NCBI GenBank assembly: GCA_004293675.1
Contig: READ01000031.1
Location: 1 to 52,776 of the forward strand
DNA: 52,776 nt
Source: Betaproteobacteria bacterium
GTDB lineage: Bacteria; Pseudomonadota; Gammaproteobacteria; Burkholderiales; Casimicrobiaceae
Direction: 5' to 3'
Part shown: piece by piece, positions 8,321 to 17,521 of the stretch
Numbering within the stretch: the first letter of the stretch is position 1
Layout: each line of letters starts with the position of its first letter
Translations under genes and position numbers: made by a program
The notes under the pieces: model-generated
Told to the model about the DNA's origin: nothing
Databases searched by the model: none
Seen by the model: only the letters and a program-made list of their open reading frames with translations

Positions 8321-11300
8321 TCACTGGGGCATGAGGAGCGCCAGATAGCTCTCAATTTCACTCCCGGTCATGACCGACCCCAATGAGACTCCGTTGAATA
8401 ATCCCGTCGCCGTGCGCAAACCGCGCATATAGCGCACGATCAGCAAGCCATCGACGGCAAGATCAAGGCGACCATCGCCATTCACATCAAGCGCCGCGCG
8501 GATGCTTTCAAGATACAGCGGCACATCCGGCGGCGAACGATCGAACGATGGATGCATTGCGCCGTCGGTGATCGCGGTTCCGGTGAATCCCGCGAGATAA
8601 CGCGAGATCATCAAACCATCCGTCGCGGCATCGTTCGCGGTGCCGGGTGCAGGGCTGAGGTCGATATTGAGCGAGGGCACGGCGATCACGTCGGGTTCGT
8701 CAACGGAAGTGATGTTGCTCACGTGATTCGCGTCGCCGGAATAAGATGCGTTCACGAACCCAGACGAATTTACGGCCGTCGCAGCGCGCATGACGCAACT
8801 TGCGGTTCGGGTGTTACCGATTCCGACGAGTGGCATGGCGTTACAACCAAGCAATTCGAACACTGCCGGATTGTCCACGATGAGTGTCAACGTGCCCGTC
8901 GGCGCGACACCGGTCACCGCTACGGTAATTCGCCGGAGCTGACCGACGTACATCGCGTTTGGCACATCACTGATCGCCACTTGCGACGAATAACCCACTG
9001 GAATACTCATGCTGATTTGTGGTGCGGCGTTGTAATTACTATCGCCCGTTTGATCGACGTACACCGTACACATCCCAGGCGCAAGACCAACTACAGCAGC
9101 AAAAATCAAACGGCCCGTCGCGGGGCTGGCGGCACCGATCGAACAGAATGCGACGCTTTGCGCTGCCAGCGTAAAAACAAGTGGCGCTGTCGATTGGCTC
9201 GGCAACACGATAATTCCGATTTCAGGTAAACCAGTGGGCATCATCGTTATCGTCTCGGCGCCCAATGTCCACCGCGCATTCGTAATCGCCTGGTCCGCTT
9301 TGCTCACGGTCTGCACAATCTGCCCAACACTAAAGTCCGTTTCCGCATCGCCGCTGAACGTTGCGTTGATCGTCCAGTTTTGTACACCGAGCGTGGTCGT
9401 CGTGCAGCTCGCCACGTTATTGCCACTGATCAGGCTCACCGCCACGGCGTCGCAGCCCGCGATGGCATTGCCGTTCGCTGTGAAACTCATCGTGCCGCCG
9501 CCCGCGAGTGCCGCACCGCCTGCTACGCTGATTGTTGCGGTGAACGTCACGGCCTGACCATATGCGGCAGGATTGATCGAAGGAGTCACCGTTGTGCTGC
9601 TTGACCGCTTCGGCAGCGCGATGCTATTGCCTATGAGCGAGAGCCCGCCTGCGCCGACGGCGTTGCTGGCGCTGGCTTGAAACGTGTAGGTCGAACCGGG
9701 TTTCAATCCGGTGACGTCAACGCTCGAACAGGGCAGGTTGCACGAGGCTTGCACGTTACCCGGTGTCGAGATCACAGCGTATTTTGTTAACGCGCTGCCG
9801 CCGTTAAAAAACGCGTTCCCGCTGAACGTCACCCTTACCGATGTGATCGATGTTGCGCTTGCCGTGGGCGCGCTCGGCTGATATGGCGCAACGGCAACGA
9901 GCACGATGCGCTCCGCACTCGGTATGCCGTTCGCCCAAGCGCGCAGCCGCGCATGCCCGCGCGCGAAGCCTGCATCGATTGCCGCAGCCGCGAACGAGGT
10001 GTCGGTGAACGGGTTCGAGCTAAAGATTGACACCGCGGCTTGCGGCAGGAACAGGCGCTGCCCGTTGTCGATACGCTGCAATTCAAACACCGGCGCGTTG
10101 CTCGCGGATTGCGCGGGGTTACCGCCACTGGCCTCGCGCGTGGGACGGAAGCCGGAGCCGGTGAAGTTAATGGGTGCGTTGGGCGCGAACGAAGCGCTCG
10201 GCGTGTTCACACTCGGCACCAGCAATGACAACGGCGCGAGCACCGGGCCGACCACTTCAGCGGTGGCGCTGTCGAGCCCACTGACTAGCAACGCGCCACC
10301 GTTGGGCAAGGCGATAGCGCTATGCAAACGCCGCGAAACCTGCAACGCCGGGCCGCTTCGCCAGGTATTGCTCACAGGATCGTAAATCTCGCTCGTGGTG
10401 GGCGAAGGGCCGCCACCGGCCACTAAGACTTCGCCCGACGCGAGTAGCGTGGCCGTGTGCCCGAAGCGGGCATGCGCGAGCGGTGGCGTTGTCGACCAGC
10501 TCTGCGTGACGGGATCAAAGAGCTCTGCGCTCGCTAAAGAACTATTGCCCAAAGCGTAGCCGCCCACCACGAGCACTTTGCCGCTTGCGAGCAGCGTAGC
10601 GGTTGCATCCCCGCGTGGCGTTGCCATCGGTAGATCGGCGAAGCTGCCGGTAAGCGGGTCATAGATGCCCGAGGGCAAGAGGGTGTCGAGGGCAACGGTC
10701 TCGGCACCACCGGCCAAAAGCAGCTGCCCGTTTGCCAGAAGCGTAGTCGCACGAAATACACCGCGCGAGTTTGGCGCAAGTTGCGACGACCAAGTGTTGG
10801 TGGCGGGATCAAACAGTTCGACTCGCGCTGCGGCAGCAGCCACTGTTTGCGTGCCGCCGAACACCAAGACGCGTCCGCCGGGCAAGAGCGTTGCTGTGTG
10901 CCTGCCACGCGGCACAGCCAGGCTGGGCAGCGTCGTCCAGCTGCCGCTCGCACCGGCGCTCGGATCGAACAAAAAGACATCGCTGGTGGGCGAGTTATCG
11001 AATCCCGACGAAAAGCCGCCCACAGCAAGCAGTTTGCCCGACGGCAAGAGCGTCAAGGTGTGCAGGCGGCGTGCGGACGGCATCGGCGCGACCGTTGTGC
11101 AACCGTTCGTCGTCGGATCGTAAATCCTCGTGTCTACCAACTGATTAGATACGTTCTCTGCACCACCGGATATCACCACCCGACCATCGGCGAGCGTCGC
11201 GATAGCAGAATGAAAGCGCACACCGCAATTGCTGGCCGAGCCAACTGAAACTTCGGCGGCAGAGCGCGCTACTGCGGTGGTCGTCGTGACCGCAGAGGCG

Positions 11301-12493
11301 CTCGACCGCCCACCCACTGCGATCACCGCTCCCGTTGGAATCAACGTTGCCGTGTGGTCAGCGCGCGCGGTCGCCATTGCGGGTTCAAGCGTTGCATCAC
11401 CGGTGACCGGATCGAACGTTTCGATGCTTGAGCGATACGACGTGGACGTGCTTTGGTTCACGCCGCCAATTAACATGAGCTTGCCAGAGGGCAACAGCGT
11501 TGCGCTGTGGCGAGCACGTGCCTCGCCCAACTGTCCGGCGTTGCTTAGTGCGTAGGTGACGAAAACAAAGCGCTCAATGCCGTCAAGCGTCGTCGACACG
11601 AGCGTGAACCCCGACTGTCTCGCGCTGATGCCACCCGCGACGAGGATGTCGCCATCGGGAAGTGCGGTAGCGGTGTGGCTATAGCGCGCATCGTCGAGCC
11701 GCTGTGTGAGCGTGAACCATGAATTGGTCGACGCGCTGTAGCGCTCGATTGAGAAAAGGCCGAAGGCAACGCCATTGGTGCCGACGTCAAGCCCGCCGAT
11801 TACAAAAACGTCATCGCCAATGCCCGCGGCGGCTGCGGTGGCCGTGTGCAGCCGTCGCGCGGTGGCGAGCGAATTGGCACTTGTCCACGCGTTCGTTGCC
11901 GGATCGTAAATCTCGGCGCTGGCGAGCACGTTGGCATTGTGTTGCCCACCGATCACGAGCACTTTGCCGGAGCGCAATCGCGTGGCCGTGTGTTGCGAGC
12001 GGGCGGCGGCGAGGTTGCCTGCGTTGCTCCAAGAATTGCTCGTTGGATCGTATAACTGCGCCGTGTTGAGCGCCGCCGTACTGCTCGCGCTACGACCGCC
12101 GACCACGAGCACGCGACCGTTGTCGAGCAAGGTGGCGGTGTGATCGCTGCGCGCGGTGGCGAGCGCTGCGCCTGCGCTCCACGCGTTCGCGAAGGGATCG
12201 TAGCGCTCAACGCTCGAAAGCGGCGCGTTACTGCCGTCTTGGCCGCCGACGACGAGAAGCTTGCCATTCGTGAGCTGCGTGGCGGTGTGGTTCGATCGCG
12301 CAGTGGCGAGTGAAGGCGCGGCGACGACGGTGGCGGCGTGTGCGGGTGAAGTCAGCGCGCCATGCAAGAGAAGCGAGATCAGCGCATGGCCCGGAATCGA
12401 CAGCGCGAACAGCACAAACGATGCGAACGCGGCGTGGCGAAAGCTCGACGCGCGCAGGATCGTGGCGACGATAAATGAAGCGATTGAATACAA
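8321..12493 (-). CDS. Large secreted kelch-repeat protein with Fn3/Ig-like domains and dockerin-like tail
   Basis: A 1390-residue exported protein. A long signal segment ends near SPAHAA (about residue 54). About residues 60-740 consist of at least a dozen kelch-type units (pattern LxxARxxHTATLLxxGxVLVxGG, then YDPxxxxW), enough for two beta-propellers. They are followed by an IPT-like segment (about 750-870), an Fn3 domain (about 885-975, GLKPGSTYTFQASASNAVGAG), Ig-like domains (about 985-1270) and a C-terminal dockerin-like region (about 1276-1360) with two DGL.I.RY helices, the second carrying the Ca-binding loop DVNGDGRLDLAVDG. The start is TTG, preceded by GGGGGC, because no in-frame ATG fits the signal peptide. 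It is likely surface-associated or secreted; no enzyme function is assigned. Confidence 0.85.
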   Translation of the reverse strand: MYSIASFIVATILRASSFRHAAFASFVLFALSIPGHALISLLLHGALTSPAHAATVVAAPSLATARSNHTATQLTNGKLLVVGGQDGSNAPLSSVERYDPFANAWSAGAALATARSDHTATLLDNGRVLVVGGRSASSTAALNTAQLYDPTSNSWSNAGNLAAARSQHTATRLRSGKVLVIGGQHNANVLASAEIYDPATNAWTSANSLATARRLHTATAAAAGIGDDVFVIGGLDVGTNGVAFGLFSIERYSASTNSWFTLTQRLDDARYSHTATALPDGDILVAGGISARQSGFTLVSTTLDGIERFVFVTYALSNAGQLGEARARHSATLLPSGKLMLIGGVNQSTSTSYRSSIETFDPVTGDATLEPAMATARADHTATLIPTGAVIAVGGRSSASAVTTTTAVARSAAEVSVGSASNCGVRFHSAIATLADGRVVISGGAENVSNQLVDTRIYDPTTNGCTTVAPMPSARRLHTLTLLPSGKLLAVGGFSSGFDNSPTSDVFLFDPSAGASGSWTTLPSLAVPRGRHTATLLPGGRVLVFGGTQTVAAAAARVELFDPATNTWSSQLAPNSRGVFRATTLLANGQLLLAGGAETVALDTLLPSGIYDPLTGSFADLPMATPRGDATATLLASGKVLVVGGYALGNSSLASAELFDPVTQSWSTTPPLAHARFGHTATLLASGEVLVAGGGPSPTTSEIYDPVSNTWRSGPALQVSRRLHSAIALPNGGALLVSGLDSATAEVVGPVLAPLSLLVPSVNTPSASFAPNAPINFTGSGFRPTREASGGNPAQSASNAPVFELQRIDNGQRLFLPQAAVSIFSSNPFTDTSFAAAAIDAGFARGHARLRAWANGIPSAERIVLVAVAPYQPSAPTASATSITSVRVTFSGNAFFNGGSALTKYAVISTPGNVQASCNLPCSSVDVTGLKPGSTYTFQASASNAVGAGGLSLIGNSIALPKRSSSTTVTPSINPAAYGQAVTFTATISVAGGAALAGGGTMSFTANGNAIAGCDAVAVSLISGNNVASCTTTTLGVQNWTINATFSGDAETDFSVGQIVQTVSKADQAITNARWTLGAETITMMPTGLPEIGIIVLPSQSTAPLVFTLAAQSVAFCSIGAASPATGRLIFAAVVGLAPGMCTVYVDQTGDSNYNAAPQISMSIPVGYSSQVAISDVPNAMYVGQLRRITVAVTGVAPTGTLTLIVDNPAVFELLGCNAMPLVGIGNTRTASCVMRAATAVNSSGFVNASYSGDANHVSNITSVDEPDVIAVPSLNIDLSPAPGTANDAATDGLMISRYLAGFTGTAITDGAMHPSFDRSPPDVPLYLESIRAALDVNGDGRLDLAVDGLLIVRYMRGLRTATGLFNGVSLGSVMTGSEIESYLALLMPQ

Positions 12494-12849
12494 GCAAGCC
12501 CCCGATGCGGTTGTTCCCCGATTGTTCTACACGGCGAGCAGAAGCGCACCAGATCGAAAGGACTGTTGCGCGGGCACAACGACGCAGCTTCGGGGGTGTT
12601 GAACACGACGAGCACAGCCATTGCGTCGTCGGTTTGGCACTTGCAGTAACAACTATTCGACTCAATGCCTTATTAAATATAGGATAAATACATTTTTTAA
12701 ATATTTTTGAGTATATATAAATATGGCTTACAGACCATATTTTTATTGGGCTACAGTCAATATTATTGTTTTTGATGCGTGCTCGTGCCGTGATTCACCG
12801 GATCGAAAGGAGGGTTCGCCGCCGCAGAGCTTGCTGCGAGAATTTGCGC
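12494..12849. promoter_or_regulatory. AT-rich divergent promoter region between kelch gene and two-component system
   Basis: 356 bp without a supported gene. The stretch 12670-12780 is strikingly AT-rich (TTAAATATAGGATAAATAC, then TATATATAAATATGG) compared with its surroundings and probably holds promoters for one or both divergent genes. A strong AGGAGGG lies at about 12808 but has no start codon at proper distance in the response-regulator frame. Confidence 0.45.
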
Positions 12850-13485
12850 ATGCCCAATCCATCAGCGCTTCACGTTTTGCTTGCCGACGATCACGCGATG
12901 GTGCGCGATGGCTTGCGCAGCTTGATCGAGGTGGATTGGCCCGACGCCCGCTTTACCGAGGCTCGCGATGAAGCGAGCACGCTGCTGGCGCTGTCGCAAT
13001 TGCCCGCGCCCGATCTGGCCATTGTCGATGTGCGCATGCCGGGGATGCGCGGCGCAGCGAGCTTTGCGGAGTTTCGTCGTGCAAACTTGCAAACGCCGCT
13101 AGTGGTGGTGACGGGGCTTGATGATCCGGGGCTCGCGCCGAGCTTGCTCTCACAAGGCGCGGCGGCCGTGATGTCGAAAGAAGCATCCGGCTCGGAATTG
13201 CTGGCGGCGCTGCATCGCGCGTTGGCCGACGCCGCACTTCACGGCGCGCAACCATTGAGCACCACGGCGCCCCGACATACTGCGCCTCAGGGAAGCCATG
13301 GTCTGTCAGATCGGCAGCGCGACACGTTGCGATTACTTCATGAAGGTTTGCCCAATAAATTAATCGCGCGCCGATTGGGCATCGCGGAAACTACCGTGAA
13401 AGGCCATCTGCACGGACTCTACGATGCGCTTCAAGTACGCGGCCGGGTGGAAGCCGTGGCGTTAACGCGCGATTGGATGTTGTGA
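12850..13485 (+). CDS. LuxR/NarL-family response regulator
   Basis: Two-domain regulator of 211 residues. The receiver domain (1-125) has the acidic pair in LLADDHAMVRDG (Asp13/Asp14), the phosphoacceptor Asp60 in LAIVDVRMPG, Thr88 in VVVTGLDD and Lys110 in AVMSKEASG. The C-terminal LuxR-type helix-turn-helix (about 150-205) reads LSDRQRDTLRLLHEGLPNK and IAETTVKGHLHGLY. I chose the ATG at 12850 because the receiver fold begins right after it; an in-frame TTG at 12766 would add 28 arginine-rich residues unlike the family. It overlaps the downstream sensor kinase by 13 nt, so the pair is translationally coupled. The divergent kelch gene and the downstream DUF4394 genes are candidate targets (inference). 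Confidence 0.92.
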   Translation: MPNPSALHVLLADDHAMVRDGLRSLIEVDWPDARFTEARDEASTLLALSQLPAPDLAIVDVRMPGMRGAASFAEFRRANLQTPLVVVTGLDDPGLAPSLLSQGAAAVMSKEASGSELLAALHRALADAALHGAQPLSTTAPRHTAPQGSHGLSDRQRDTLRLLHEGLPNKLIARRLGIAETTVKGHLHGLYDALQVRGRVEAVALTRDWML

Positions 13486-15323
13486 ACCCCCCGAGCGCTG
13501 TGGCGGCAACGCCACTCACCGACCCACGCGTACGCACGGAAGTCGTCGCTTTGCTCTACGGCAACGCGGCGGTCGGCGTCGTGATGAACCTGATCTCAGT
13601 GCCGCTGGTGTGGCTGGCGTATCGGCATGTGTTGCCGCCGTTTCCGCTACTGCCGGCGCTGGCGCTGTGGGTTGCGATTCAGGGCCTGAGCGCTTGGAAT
13701 CGGCGGCAATGGCAGCAGTTGAGCGCGGCGCAACAGCGCGATCCCGCAACGTCGTCTCGCTTTTTGCGGCGCGCGGGATGGATGGCGTGGTTGCTGGCGG
13801 CGGGCATCGCCGCGCTTCTCGCGGTATTGCATTTCGCGGCCGCCCCCGCAACGCCCGCGCTGGCAGCGGCGTTTGCGCTGGTCTACGTGCTCGGCGCGTG
13901 CACATCGACATTGATTTACGAGCCGCAGGTACGAGTGTTTTCCTGCGGGGTGCTGGGCTCACAAGCGTTGCTGCTGGCACACGGCGGCGCAATCATCGAG
14001 TGGCTGCTCGCGGGCTTGATGGTGGGACTCATTGTGGGTTTGATGGCCTACGCGCGGCGCTACAGCGCGCAGTTGCAGCAGGTGATTGTGCTGCGCTTCG
14101 AAGTGCAAGATCTACTCGCCGAACAAGCGCAGCTCAAAGACGCCGCAGAGGCGGCCAATCAAGCGAAGTCACGCTTCTTCGCAGCGGCGAGCCACGATGT
14201 GCGCCAGCCCCTACAAGCGGTGATGCTCACCTTTCACGCGCTGCGCCACGCCCGAGACGAAGTGCGCCGCAATCAACTGCTCGACAGCACCGAGCGAAAC
14301 CTGGGTGCGCTGCGACAGCTCTTTGATCAAGTGCTCGACATTTCGCGAATCGACGCGGGCGCGCTACCGATCAAGCCGCAAGCCGTGCCGCTACAACCGC
14401 TCTTTGAGAAACTCGATGCACGGCTATCAAACGAAGCTGCCGCAAAACAGGTGTGGCTCCGCTTTGCGCCGACAAGTGCCGTTGTGCGCAGTGATCCCGA
14501 CGCGCTGGAGCGAATCCTCGCGAACTTGGTCGGCAACGCAATCAAACACACCGAGCGTGGTGGCGTTTGGATCGGCCTGCGGGGCCTACGGGGTCGTATC
14601 GAAGTACGCGATAGCGGCATCGGAATCGACGCTGAACATCACGAGCAAATTTTCGAAGAATTTTTTCAAGTTAACAATCCTGGGCGTGATCGAGCCAGCG
14701 GCCTCGGGCTGGGTTTGTCCATCGTGAAACGCTTGTGTGATTTGCTCCAGCATCCAATCGGACTCCGCTCTGCGTCGGGTCGCGGTTCGATGTTTTGGAT
14801 TGGCGTTTCGAGCGAAGCTGCTAGCACCCCGCGTGGTGACACTGATTCCGCGCTGAGCGAGGTCGCGCACGCCGCAATGCTTGATCCTGCTCCTCTCTTG
14901 GATCGACACGTCTATTTGATCGAAAACGACGCGCAAGTCGCATTAGCGCTTGGAGAATTGCTGCGCGGCGCGGGCGCAAAAGTGAGTTCATTTGCATCAG
15001 CAAGTGCGGCGCTCGCTGCTGCAGGTGCTTTCACGGGCGCCACTGACGAGACCGCTGCCGCCGATCTGGTGATCACCGATTACCGCTTGGGCGAAGCTAT
15101 CGATGGCGCAAGTCTGCTGCTGAAATTGCGCGCCATCTGGGCTCGTGAAACTTGCGCCATCGTACTAACCGGAGACACCGCATCGAATTCACTCGCTCGC
15201 ATCGATGCGGAGCTCGGCACATCAGAAACTCACCAGCGCACGAAGCTAATGCACAAGCCCGTCACCGCCGATCAGCTCATTAGCGCTGCAAGCGAGTTGC
15301 TGTCGAAGCAAGCGCTTTGCTAA
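13473..15323 (+). CDS. Hybrid sensor histidine kinase
   Basis: Membrane sensor of 616 residues. About six hydrophobic segments (27-195) form an N-terminal sensor without a large periplasmic domain. A short coiled coil (200-235) leads to the H-box FFAAASHDVRQPL with His241, the N-box NLVGNAIKHT (about 351-360), G-boxes DSGIGID and SGLGLGLSIV (about 380-417), and a C-terminal receiver (about 478-612) with Asp536 in DLVITDYRLG and Lys595 in LMHKPV. This type of kinase, with the receiver last, often pairs with the adjacent LuxR-type regulator, here encoded 13 nt overlapping upstream. The signal sensed is not evident. It is probably the cognate partner of the regulator at 12850. Confidence 0.92.
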   Translation: MDVVNPPSAVAATPLTDPRVRTEVVALLYGNAAVGVVMNLISVPLVWLAYRHVLPPFPLLPALALWVAIQGLSAWNRRQWQQLSAAQQRDPATSSRFLRRAGWMAWLLAAGIAALLAVLHFAAAPATPALAAAFALVYVLGACTSTLIYEPQVRVFSCGVLGSQALLLAHGGAIIEWLLAGLMVGLIVGLMAYARRYSAQLQQVIVLRFEVQDLLAEQAQLKDAAEAANQAKSRFFAAASHDVRQPLQAVMLTFHALRHARDEVRRNQLLDSTERNLGALRQLFDQVLDISRIDAGALPIKPQAVPLQPLFEKLDARLSNEAAAKQVWLRFAPTSAVVRSDPDALERILANLVGNAIKHTERGGVWIGLRGLRGRIEVRDSGIGIDAEHHEQIFEEFFQVNNPGRDRASGLGLGLSIVKRLCDLLQHPIGLRSASGRGSMFWIGVSSEAASTPRGDTDSALSEVAHAAMLDPAPLLDRHVYLIENDAQVALALGELLRGAGAKVSSFASASAALAAAGAFTGATDETAAADLVITDYRLGEAIDGASLLLKLRAIWARETCAIVLTGDTASNSLARIDAELGTSETHQRTKLMHKPVTADQLISAASELLSKQALC

Positions 15324-15332
15324 AAGTCAGGC

Positions 15333-15767
15333 ATGACAAGCAAAACTGATTTCTCATTTTTCCATACGCTTCGCGTCCGCTGGGCCGAAGTCGATTTGCA
15401 ACGCGTGGTGTTTAACGGCAACTACTTGCTCTACTTTGACGTTGCATTTACGGAGTTTTGGCGGACAACCGGTTTACCCGATCCCATCGCGCAACAGCAA
15501 GCCGGTTGCGAGCTGTTTGTTCGCAAAGCGGAGCTTGAATATCTGGGAGGTGCGGGGTTCGACGACATACTCGACATCGGCGTACGCTGCGAAAAAGTCG
15601 GTCGCACCAGTTTTACGATGGCGCTTTCGATCTTCCGCGACAACGAATTACTGATCATCGGCTCGATGGTCTACGTGTACGCGGATGCTCAAGCGAAAAA
15701 AGCCGTCGAAATCCCCGTTTCATGGCGCGAGCGTTTACAAAACGTGCCCGCCACGAGCAGCAGCTGA
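15333..15767 (+). CDS. YbgC-like acyl-CoA thioesterase (hotdog fold)
   Basis: A 144-residue protein of the 4-hydroxybenzoyl-CoA thioesterase superfamily, expected to hydrolyse acyl-CoA thioesters in the cytoplasm. The signature VRWAEVDLQRVVFNGNYLLY (about residues 14-33) matches the YbgC pattern R(Y/W)xExDxxxxVxxxxY, including the catalytic Asp. A central hotdog helix follows (FDVAFTEFWR), and the second half has the expected beta strands (VRKAELEYLGGAGFDDILDI). It begins 10 nt after the kinase stop codon, so it may be part of that transcript although a functional link is not obvious. Substrate unknown. Confidence 0.88.
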   Translation: MTSKTDFSFFHTLRVRWAEVDLQRVVFNGNYLLYFDVAFTEFWRTTGLPDPIAQQQAGCELFVRKAELEYLGGAGFDDILDIGVRCEKVGRTSFTMALSIFRDNELLIIGSMVYVYADAQAKKAVEIPVSWRERLQNVPATSSS

Positions 15768-15913
15768 TGCCCCTTCGATAGTCTCTGATCAGCCTGCCCG
15801 CCGGCTCGAAAGACTGCTTGACGAACCCAATGTTCGCGGCTAACCTGCCTCTAATCAAAACTGCCTTATTTTCGATCAGCGCAACTAGCGCGATTGAAGC
15901 GATTGGAGGTTCG

Positions 15914-16969
15914 ATGTACGCGCATTCACGCTGGATTTACCGAAACCTGATTGCATTCTGTGCGCTCGCCATCTGGTCCAGCCACGCCTTTGCAGCCTTG
16001 CTTTGGAGCGTCGTCCCGCCGGATTCGAACGGGCCGACGCCGCTGCGGATCGTGAGTTTCACGTCGACTGTGCCCGGCACCTTACTCGATGATTTCACGC
16101 CGACTGGACTGCTCGCCGGCGAGACGGTGTTAGCAATTGATTTTCACCCGGTGACGGGCGAGCTCTTCGCGCTTGGCTCAACCGGGGTCACGAGTCGCCT
16201 TCTAAAGATTGATCTGCTCACGCGCGCCGCTTCGTCGGTGGGCGCAGTGAGCCCAGCGCTAAACCTCTCCGATTTTTACGGCATGAGTTTCGAGCCCACG
16301 AACAACAGCTTACGTGTCGTGTCGAGTTCGGATATGAACTGGCTGGTTGATTCTTCGACGGGCAGCGTGACCATGCAAAGCGGCCTCGCCTTTCCGTCCG
16401 GTGACCCAAACTTTGGCACGCCACCAGATATCGTGAGCATTGCGCACGACAACAAGCGCGCGGGCGCAACGCATACGACAACTTACGGCATCGATCGTGG
16501 CCTTGACCGCTTGCTTCGCATTGGAGATCCGGGCGGCGTAGTTGCGCTCGCGGCGTCGGGAAAGCTCTCGACGATCGGACCTTTAGGAGTAAACGCGACC
16601 GGCTACGGCGGATTCGATATTGAACCCGGCACCAACAATGGTTACGCGGTACTTCGCGTCGGGGGCGCGTCGCAGCTCTACCGAATCAATTTGCATTCGG
16701 GCGCCGCGACCCTTGTCGGCACAGTCGGCAGCGGAACTGATCCGTTCGATGCACTCGCGATCTCGCCGCCAGATAGCTGTCTCGATGTCGATGGCAACGG
16801 CGCGATTGAAGCAACGAAAGATGGCGTCATGCTTGTACGCGCAATGTTAGGAATGCGTGGCGACCAAATTGTTGCGGGGCTACTCTCTCGTAACAGCACG
16901 CGTCGCACGTGGGCGGATATCCGAAAGCACCTTAACTCTAACGCGTGCGGAGGCAACTACGCGCCATAA
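15914..16969 (+). CDS. Secreted DUF4394 protein with dockerin-like tail (copy 1 of 3)
   Basis: Function unknown; 351 residues from the ATG at 15914, which has GGAGG at good spacing. An in-frame TTG at 15818 would put 32 residues before the signal peptide. A signal peptide (YRNLIAFCALAIWSSHAFA) precedes a DUF4394-type beta-propeller-like domain (about 30-285) with LAIDFHPVTGELFALGST, TTYGIDRGLDRLLRIG and YRINLHSGAATLVGTVGSG. The last 60 residues form a half-dockerin-like module: Ca-loop DVDGNGAIEATKDG, a helix MLVRAMLGMRG, then RRTWADIRKHLN. Two paralogues follow on the same strand. DUF4394 is known mostly from secreted proteins of unclear role. Confidence 0.85.
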   Translation: MYAHSRWIYRNLIAFCALAIWSSHAFAALLWSVVPPDSNGPTPLRIVSFTSTVPGTLLDDFTPTGLLAGETVLAIDFHPVTGELFALGSTGVTSRLLKIDLLTRAASSVGAVSPALNLSDFYGMSFEPTNNSLRVVSSSDMNWLVDSSTGSVTMQSGLAFPSGDPNFGTPPDIVSIAHDNKRAGATHTTTYGIDRGLDRLLRIGDPGGVVALAASGKLSTIGPLGVNATGYGGFDIEPGTNNGYAVLRVGGASQLYRINLHSGAATLVGTVGSGTDPFDALAISPPDSCLDVDGNGAIEATKDGVMLVRAMLGMRGDQIVAGLLSRNSTRRTWADIRKHLNSNACGGNYAP

Positions 16970-17521
16970 CCTCGCGCTGCGATGCGACCTGCGGACTCGA
17001 GCCCTGCGCTTACAGGCACTGCTAGCTATTGACGAAGCGTGGTCGCGCAATAGCTTACGGGTACATGTCGTTTTACCTTCGGCGTTTCGATTGCCTCGAC
17101 GTCACTCCGGTTGAGTATTGACGGAGGACGAGTTCATCCGACATGCTTACGCAGCAAAAATGAAGGCGCTGGGCTGTTCGTGCGCAACGAAGAATTTGAG
17201 CGCCATATCAGCGCGGCGTTGATCGACAAACTAAATATTAGCGTCCGCTGAATAGGCTTGTGACCGTAGCAACATGACAGACAAACTCGCTGGTTCCTCG
17301 TCGCGCCGAATAGCTGATTGAAGGCAAGTTGACTGGCGTCAGCGTCGCCGAACAACAAAGCAGTCTCTGGACATCCCAGACGCTTATCGCGAACAAGTCG
17401 CGGGAACTTCGTCTCGTTAGTTGGCCAGAATACGGTGGCGCCTTACGAGCGATGAAATGTTTGTCGCAATCGGATGACCGCTTACGTCTGTTACTTTGAT
17501 TTCAATTGAGAAAGCATTCAC
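16970..17521 (+). other. Gene-poor gap with possible remnant of a decayed gene (about 17115-17420)
   Basis: No intact gene is visible in 552 bp. On the plus strand, protein-like stretches lie in shifting frames: LTEDEFIRHAYAAKMKALG from about 17117, then VRNEEFERHISAALIDKL in the next frame up to a TGA near 17251, and DIPDAYREQVAGTSSR ending with TAG at 17420. Their spacing suggests one small eroded gene with frameshifts and stops, but no family could be recognised, and chance open frames are possible. The last 100 bp should contain the promoter for the gene at 17522. Confidence 0.25.

Noticed and set aside
8552-9229. A 225-codon plus-strand frame opposite the kelch protein C-terminus
   Set aside because: Composition (Arg/His/Gly-rich) is that of an antisense shadow; the minus-strand frame has clear domains.
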